NCBI GenBank assembly: GCA_900543215.1
Contig: UQQR01000001.1
Span: 90,128 to 154,127, forward strand
Direction of reading: 5' to 3'
DNA length: 64,000 nucleotides
From: an uncultured Oscillospiraceae bacterium
GTDB lineage: Bacteria > Bacillota > Clostridia > Oscillospirales > Acutalibacteraceae
The notes under the pieces are model-generated. The model was given only the letters and a program-made list of their open reading frames with translations. It did no database searches and was not told where the DNA came from. Position 1 is the first letter of the stretch, and every line of letters begins with the position of its first letter. The translations under genes and the position numbers were made by a program. This document shows, piece by piece, positions 60,482-64,000 of the stretch.

Positions 60482-60964
60482 TTATTCGTTATTCTGTGCC
60501 ATTACGCTGTCAAAATAATCTACCGCATTTTCATATTCGCCGTCAATCTTTTCTTTTTTGGTTTCGTCATTATAATCGGAAGAAACGATTTTAAGAATTT
60601 CGGATTTCGCAACCTCTGTTCTGCCGAGGATAAGGTTCATAAGCTCCTTTGCGTTTGAATATGAGCTGTTGTCCGTGAGCCTGTTGCAATACCTTGCGCC
60701 GGCAACAACAATTTTCCCTATAACCTGTGCGCCGTAATCGAAGCGGTTTTTGTTGTTTGCCTGTCTCATCACCTTTTCCTCAAGCTTTTCAAACGGTTTC
60801 GGCTCTTCCGAGCTTTCGGCGGCACCGTTAATTTTCTTATTCAGCTCCTCGATTTCGGTATTCTTTTTCGCAAGCTCCTGCTTGAGCTTTGAAATCTGCA
60901 TTTCATAAATCGTAAGCTTATCAAAAAGCTGGGTATTCTGAAGCATTAATTCCTTTTTTCGCAT
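60482..60964 (-). CDS. Coiled-coil protein of unknown function
   Basis: A 160-residue hydrophilic protein with a coiled coil over about residues 5-50 (KLKQELAKKNTEIEELNKK), an acidic/Ser linker and a helical C-terminal domain with YGAQVIGKIVVAGARYCN. GGGAG precedes the ATG. The family is not recognised. It lies 12 bases downstream of the VanZ gene. Confidence 0.65.
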   Translation of the reverse strand: MRKKELMLQNTQLFDKLTIYEMQISKLKQELAKKNTEIEELNKKINGAAESSEEPKPFEKLEEKVMRQANNKNRFDYGAQVIGKIVVAGARYCNRLTDNSSYSNAKELMNLILGRTEVAKSEILKIVSSDYNDETKKEKIDGEYENAVDYFDSVMAQNNE

Positions 60965-60976
60965 ACAAAAACTCCC

Positions 60977-61459
60977 TTATTCAAAATATGTCCGCAAGGG
61001 CTTTATTAGCCTTACAATTAAAAGCAAAAGCAAAATTCCCGTAACCGCGCCCGAAAAATCGATACACATATCCCTTAATTCACAGCTTCTCCCTGGTACG
61101 AAATACTGGTGAAATTCATCGCTTGCGGCATAGATAAGACATATTGCCGCCGCAATAAGCGGTCTTACCGAAAATTTTAACCTTTTATAGCTTATTACCG
61201 CCAAAAGCGAAAGATTGCCCAAAACCACATAAATTAAAAAATGAGCCGATTTCCTTGCAATAAATTGGAATGACGAAATAATAGTAGCCTGCTTTTCACC
61301 CGAAATGTCGCCGAATTTGGGATAAAAGGTTTCACAAAGCTTTAGCACAACGGTTCCGCTTGTTTTTGATGACGCCGTAGCGTCCTGTGCCGAAAAGCAG
61401 AATATCAGCACCATCCACGCCAAAAGAGCTATCACGGTAACGGTTTTGAAGACCTTAAT
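60977..61459 (-). CDS. VanZ family membrane protein
   Basis: A 152-to-160-residue protein with four predicted helices and the VanZ hallmarks LIFCFSAQDA near the N-terminus, RKSAHFLIYVVLG and ASDEFHQYFVPGRSCELRDMCIDFSGA. VanZ relatives affect teicoplanin resistance, but most are of unknown role. The first ordinary start is GTG at 61435, without a ribosome site; AGGAG is correctly spaced (9 bases) for an in-frame ATT at 61459, which would add eight residues. The start is therefore uncertain. Confidence 0.85.
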   Translation of the reverse strand: MKVFKTVTVIALLAWMVLIFCFSAQDATASSKTSGTVVLKLCETFYPKFGDISGEKQATIISSFQFIARKSAHFLIYVVLGNLSLLAVISYKRLKFSVRPLIAAAICLIYAASDEFHQYFVPGRSCELRDMCIDFSGAVTGILLLLLIVRLIKPLRTYFE

Positions 61460-61473
61460 AAACTATCACTCCT

Positions 61474-61507
61474 AAAACCGTGCCGCCGCCTTAAACGGCG
61501 GCGGCAC
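61474..61507 (-). terminator. GC-rich hairpin after the M23 hydrolase gene
   Basis: GTGCCGCCGCC and GGCGGCGGCAC are perfect 11-base arms around a 6-base loop. On the minus strand only GGTTTT follows, so termination may be partial, letting some transcription into the VanZ gene. Confidence 0.65.
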
Positions 61508-61515
61508 AAGCTCAA

Positions 61516-62718
61516 TTATTTTACTTTTGTATAAAATCTCATCGGATTAACCCAACTGTTGTTTACCATTACGCCGAAATGCAGGTGCGGACCTGTTGAA
61601 TGGCCTGTACAACCGATATAACCGATTATCTGACCTTTTTTAACATGAGCGCCGTTTGAAACCGCAACGCTTGCCATATGGGCGTAATATGCTTTATAGC
61701 TGTTTCCGTCAGAGCCTCTGCCGTGATCGATAGCGACATAATTGCCGTAACCGCCGCCGCAGCCGCAACTTGAGTGTTTGGGGTAATTGTGGGGACAGCC
61801 GGTTTTCACTATATAAACCACGCCGTCCGCAATGGCATAGATAGGCGCGCCGTAGGTGCCGTTTGAAATATCAACGCCGTTGTGGTTGGTTCCCCACCTT
61901 GCTCCGAAGCCCGAAGAAATTTTTGTTATTGTTGTGGGCCATAAGAACTGACCGCCGTCATACACAACATTTCCGCCCGAGCTTGAATAAAGTATGCTGT
62001 TAAGCTCCTGCTGTTTTGCCTTAAGCTCCGCGTCGGTCGCGTTCTTCTCTTTTTGAACATCGTTTTGATCGCTCTTTAGCTGACTGATGACCGACTGAAT
62101 TTCAGCGCTTTGATTTTTAAGCTCCTGTTGCTTTTGGTTTATATTATTTTTAACAGTCATCTGTTCTTCCAAAAGCTTATTGTTCTCCGCCTGTTTTTCT
62201 TCAAGAACCTTAACGGCGGCAACAATTTCCTCTATCATCAGCTTGTCCCTTGCGGAAACGGACGAGGTAAGCTGTGAAAGCTCCAAAAACTGTGAAAAAT
62301 CGTCGGCTCCGAGCAAAACCTGAACATTACTGCCGGAGTTACTCATATAAATAGCACGCAAACGCTTTTTAAAGGCAAGTTTATTATTATCGATTTCCTG
62401 ATTTTTTTGAGCTATTTCCGCTTTATTTGCGGCAATTCGTGAGTTAATATCGCTTATCTGGCGGTTGCAGGCGTCAATCTCCTGCTGAACAAGGGAAATC
62501 TTCTTTTCTATGGCGCTTTTAAGCTGTTCCTGCTTTGAAGCGTTGCTTTTAAGTTTATTGATTTCCGCCTGTTGTTCCTTTTGTTGCTGCTTGAGACGGC
62601 TTATCTCGCTTCGGATATCAGACGCTTTATCTGCCGAAACGGGTGACGCCGCAAAGGCGCCCGCCAAAAGCGCAACCGACATAAACAAAGATAAAATTTT
62701 AACTGATTTAAGTTTCAT
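61516..62718 (-). CDS. M23 peptidase with coiled coil (EnvC/CwlO-like murein hydrolase)
   Basis: A 400-residue exported protein: signal peptide (LFMSVALLAGAFAASPVSA), long coiled coil at about residues 30-240, and a C-terminal LytM/M23 domain with HNGVDISN, DHGRGSDGNSY and the zinc motif GPHLHFGV. Between the first His and the core is a CGCGGGYGNY insert with paired cysteines. It lies 14 bases downstream of ftsX. FtsEX-controlled hydrolases of this type (EnvC, CwlO, PcsB) are the known partners, so it is probably the FtsEX effector. Confidence 0.92.
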   Translation of the reverse strand: MKLKSVKILSLFMSVALLAGAFAASPVSADKASDIRSEISRLKQQQKEQQAEINKLKSNASKQEQLKSAIEKKISLVQQEIDACNRQISDINSRIAANKAEIAQKNQEIDNNKLAFKKRLRAIYMSNSGSNVQVLLGADDFSQFLELSQLTSSVSARDKLMIEEIVAAVKVLEEKQAENNKLLEEQMTVKNNINQKQQELKNQSAEIQSVISQLKSDQNDVQKEKNATDAELKAKQQELNSILYSSSGGNVVYDGGQFLWPTTITKISSGFGARWGTNHNGVDISNGTYGAPIYAIADGVVYIVKTGCPHNYPKHSSCGCGGGYGNYVAIDHGRGSDGNSYKAYYAHMASVAVSNGAHVKKGQIIGYIGCTGHSTGPHLHFGVMVNNSWVNPMRFYTKVK

Positions 62719-62732
62719 TTTTCCTCCCTATT

Positions 62733-63785
62733 TTAAATGGCGGCAAACTCACTGCCCTCATGACGGAGATATTTGCTTATCATTATAACGCTACCGAGTA
62801 TTCCGGCGAATACGCCGATACCCGCAAATATCAGCAACAGCCACCAAGCAACATCGCCGTAACGGACTATATCGTTTGTACCGAGGGTTGAAATAATTGT
62901 CTCGGTAGCAACACGGTAGCAGAAGTACAAAAGTCCCTCGGCAATAACTGCGGATACAAGACCTATTATCATACCCTCAACCACAAACGGTATCCTTACA
63001 AAGGAGTCTGTAGCGCCTACGGCTTTCATTATGCTGATCTCAAGCTTTCTGTTATACATTGTAACACGAATAGTATTTGAAACTATTACAAGAGCAATTA
63101 CCATTAATATAGCAATAATCCAAAAACCCGCAACGGTAACACCCCGTTTTATTGCTGTAATCTTATCGGCAAGGTCGTTTTGCGACTGAACGGTATCAAT
63201 ACCGTCGATATTTTTTATCTGACTAACGGTATCGTCGAACTGCTCCATATTCTTCATTGTAATTTTAGCGGCGCCCGACATAGGATTGCCGTATTTGTCG
63301 TCAAGGAATGTGAAATAGCTTTCCTGACCCTCAAGCATTGATTTTTTAACGCTTTCAAGTCCCTCGTCGCTTGTGACATAGGTTACGGAAGCAACATTAT
63401 CGAGAGCTGCGATTTTATCGCAAAGCGCCTTTGCCTCTTCATCGTTATGAATGACATAATCGCTGTTTTTTATTCCGTTTTCATCTGCCTGTTCTTCGGC
63501 CGACTGTGTTTCCTCCGAGGTCTGTGCCGCAGAGTCCGCCGACGCAGAAGCGTTTGTTTTGTCACTGTAAAGCGCCCAGTTATAATCCTTCATATAAGCC
63601 ATCACAACATTCTGCTGTTCAAGCTTTCCGACCGCTTTATTAACATTTTCCGATATTAAAATCGCTAAACCTATAATAACCATGCAAGCAACAAGAACGC
63701 CTACCGACGCTAAGGTCATAAGCCTGTTGACCCAAGCGTTTTTAGCGCCTTCCTTGACAAGGTATCTAACACTGCTGACTTTCAT
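62733..63785 (-). CDS. ftsX: Cell division protein FtsX
   Basis: A 350-residue ABC-type permease with helices near residue 25 and three more in the C-terminal third (IIAILMVIALVIVSNTI), FtsX-type VRYLVKEGAKNAWVNR at the start and RKLEISIMKAVGAT. The first extracellular loop carries an unusual Ala/Ser/Glu-rich insert at about residues 78-103. Its start overlaps the ftsE stop by one base (TAATG). FtsEX couples cytoplasmic ATP hydrolysis to activation of a wall hydrolase, here probably the adjacent M23 protein. Confidence 0.95.
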   Translation of the reverse strand: MKVSSVRYLVKEGAKNAWVNRLMTLASVGVLVACMVIIGLAILISENVNKAVGKLEQQNVVMAYMKDYNWALYSDKTNASASADSAAQTSEETQSAEEQADENGIKNSDYVIHNDEEAKALCDKIAALDNVASVTYVTSDEGLESVKKSMLEGQESYFTFLDDKYGNPMSGAAKITMKNMEQFDDTVSQIKNIDGIDTVQSQNDLADKITAIKRGVTVAGFWIIAILMVIALVIVSNTIRVTMYNRKLEISIMKAVGATDSFVRIPFVVEGMIIGLVSAVIAEGLLYFCYRVATETIISTLGTNDIVRYGDVAWWLLLIFAGIGVFAGILGSVIMISKYLRHEGSEFAAI

Positions 63786-64000
63786 TAAAAACTTCCTCCG
63801 GCATTATCCGCTACGATTTTTCCCCTGTCAAGCATAATTACACGGTGCTGGAAATCCCTTACAAGGTTATGGTCGTGCGTAACCATAAGCACGGTCGTGC
63901 CCCTCTTATTGATTTCGGTTAAAAGAGACACAATTTCGTATGACATATTGGGGTCTACATTGCCGGTAGGCTCGTCCGCAATAATAAGGTCGGGTGAGTT
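63785..64000 (-). CDS. ftsE: Cell division ATP-binding protein FtsE, C-terminal fragment
   Basis: Only the last 71 residues are in the window; the gene continues past the right edge. They include Walker B LIIADEPTGNVDP and the H-loop VTHDHNLV, then RVIMLDRGKI, matching FtsE of FtsEX. GGAGGAAG near its end serves as the ftsX ribosome site. Confidence 0.95.
   Translation of the reverse strand, partial: NSPDLIIADEPTGNVDPNMSYEIVSLLTEINKRGTTVLMVTHDHNLVRDFQHRVIMLDRGKIVADNAGGSF

Noticed and set aside
1..64000. CRISPR array, rRNA operon, prophage structural genes or replication origin
   Set aside because: No regularly spaced repeats, rRNA sequence, capsid/tail genes or dense origin-type DnaA array were found on reading the window.

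Overview
The window comes from the chromosome of an anaerobic, spore-forming Clostridia species, most likely in or near the Oscillospiraceae/Ruminococcaceae. The evidence is sporulation genes (spoIIM, spoIVB, a ymxH/ylmC-type gene, cotJABC), the Firmicutes nusB-xseAB-ispA-dxs-tlyA-nadK-argR-recN block, a biotin-dependent sodium-pump decarboxylase operon, AGGAGG-type ribosome binding sites with frequent TTG/GTG starts, and several clostridial proteins of unknown function. Most of the window is ordinary, tightly packed core genome.

Layout. 1-4.8 kb: tilS (partial), dnaB, rplI and rnjA in one leftward operon, then a small membrane protein and yajC. 4.9-7.0 kb: tgt and queA for queuosine. 7.2-9.9 kb: asd-dapA-dapB for lysine/diaminopimelate, from a strong divergent promoter. 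10-17 kb: a XerD-like recombinase, spoIIM, a fabG-like reductase with a repeat-rich upstream region, maf, a membrane protein, pcrA/uvrD and a DivIVA-like coiled-coil protein. 17-28.5 kb: queH, an M24 peptidase, tyrS, recN, argR, nadK, tlyA, dxs, ispA, xseB, xseA and nusB. 28.5-36.8 kb: the spore-coat operon cotJABC, whose cotJC is cut in two by a mobile element. 37-42 kb: decarboxylase operon, M14 peptidase, NUDIX hydrolase. 42-47.5 kb: a TetR / DUF308 / MMPL / heptad-repeat export module. 47.5-51 kb: two-component system with an HtrA protease. 51-64 kb: spoIVB, ymxH-like gene, membrane proteins, an OGG-type glycosylase, uvrC, tRNA-Lys, VanZ, and the divisome genes ftsE (partial), ftsX and an M23 hydrolase.

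The standout is a roughly 7.1-kb integrated element (28967-36105) in cotJC. Its ends can be read to the base: a CC core flanked by imperfect inverted arms matching in 21 of 23 positions. Removing it rejoins cotJC as one 199-codon frame. It carries a large serine recombinase and a five-gene operon whose genes mostly overlap: AbiEi-like antitoxin, AbiEii-like nucleotidyltransferase toxin, a DUF4297/Cap4-like nuclease, a 45-residue ORF, and a Rad50/SMC-like ATPase with a CxxC hook. Everything is driven from one promoter, whose -35 is overlapped by a perfect 20-bp-arm palindrome. This looks like a type IV toxin-antitoxin pair fused at operon level to a Lamassu/ABC-three-component-like defence module. 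A perfect 26-bp copy of the left end lies just after the ATPase gene, which suggests that the defence cargo and the recombinase unit are two related elements in tandem. The recombinase frame runs through the att core, so its C-terminus should change between the integrated and circular forms.

Limits: all family names come from reading motifs by eye, with no database search. Start codons were chosen by ribosome-binding-site spacing and are flagged where uncertain.
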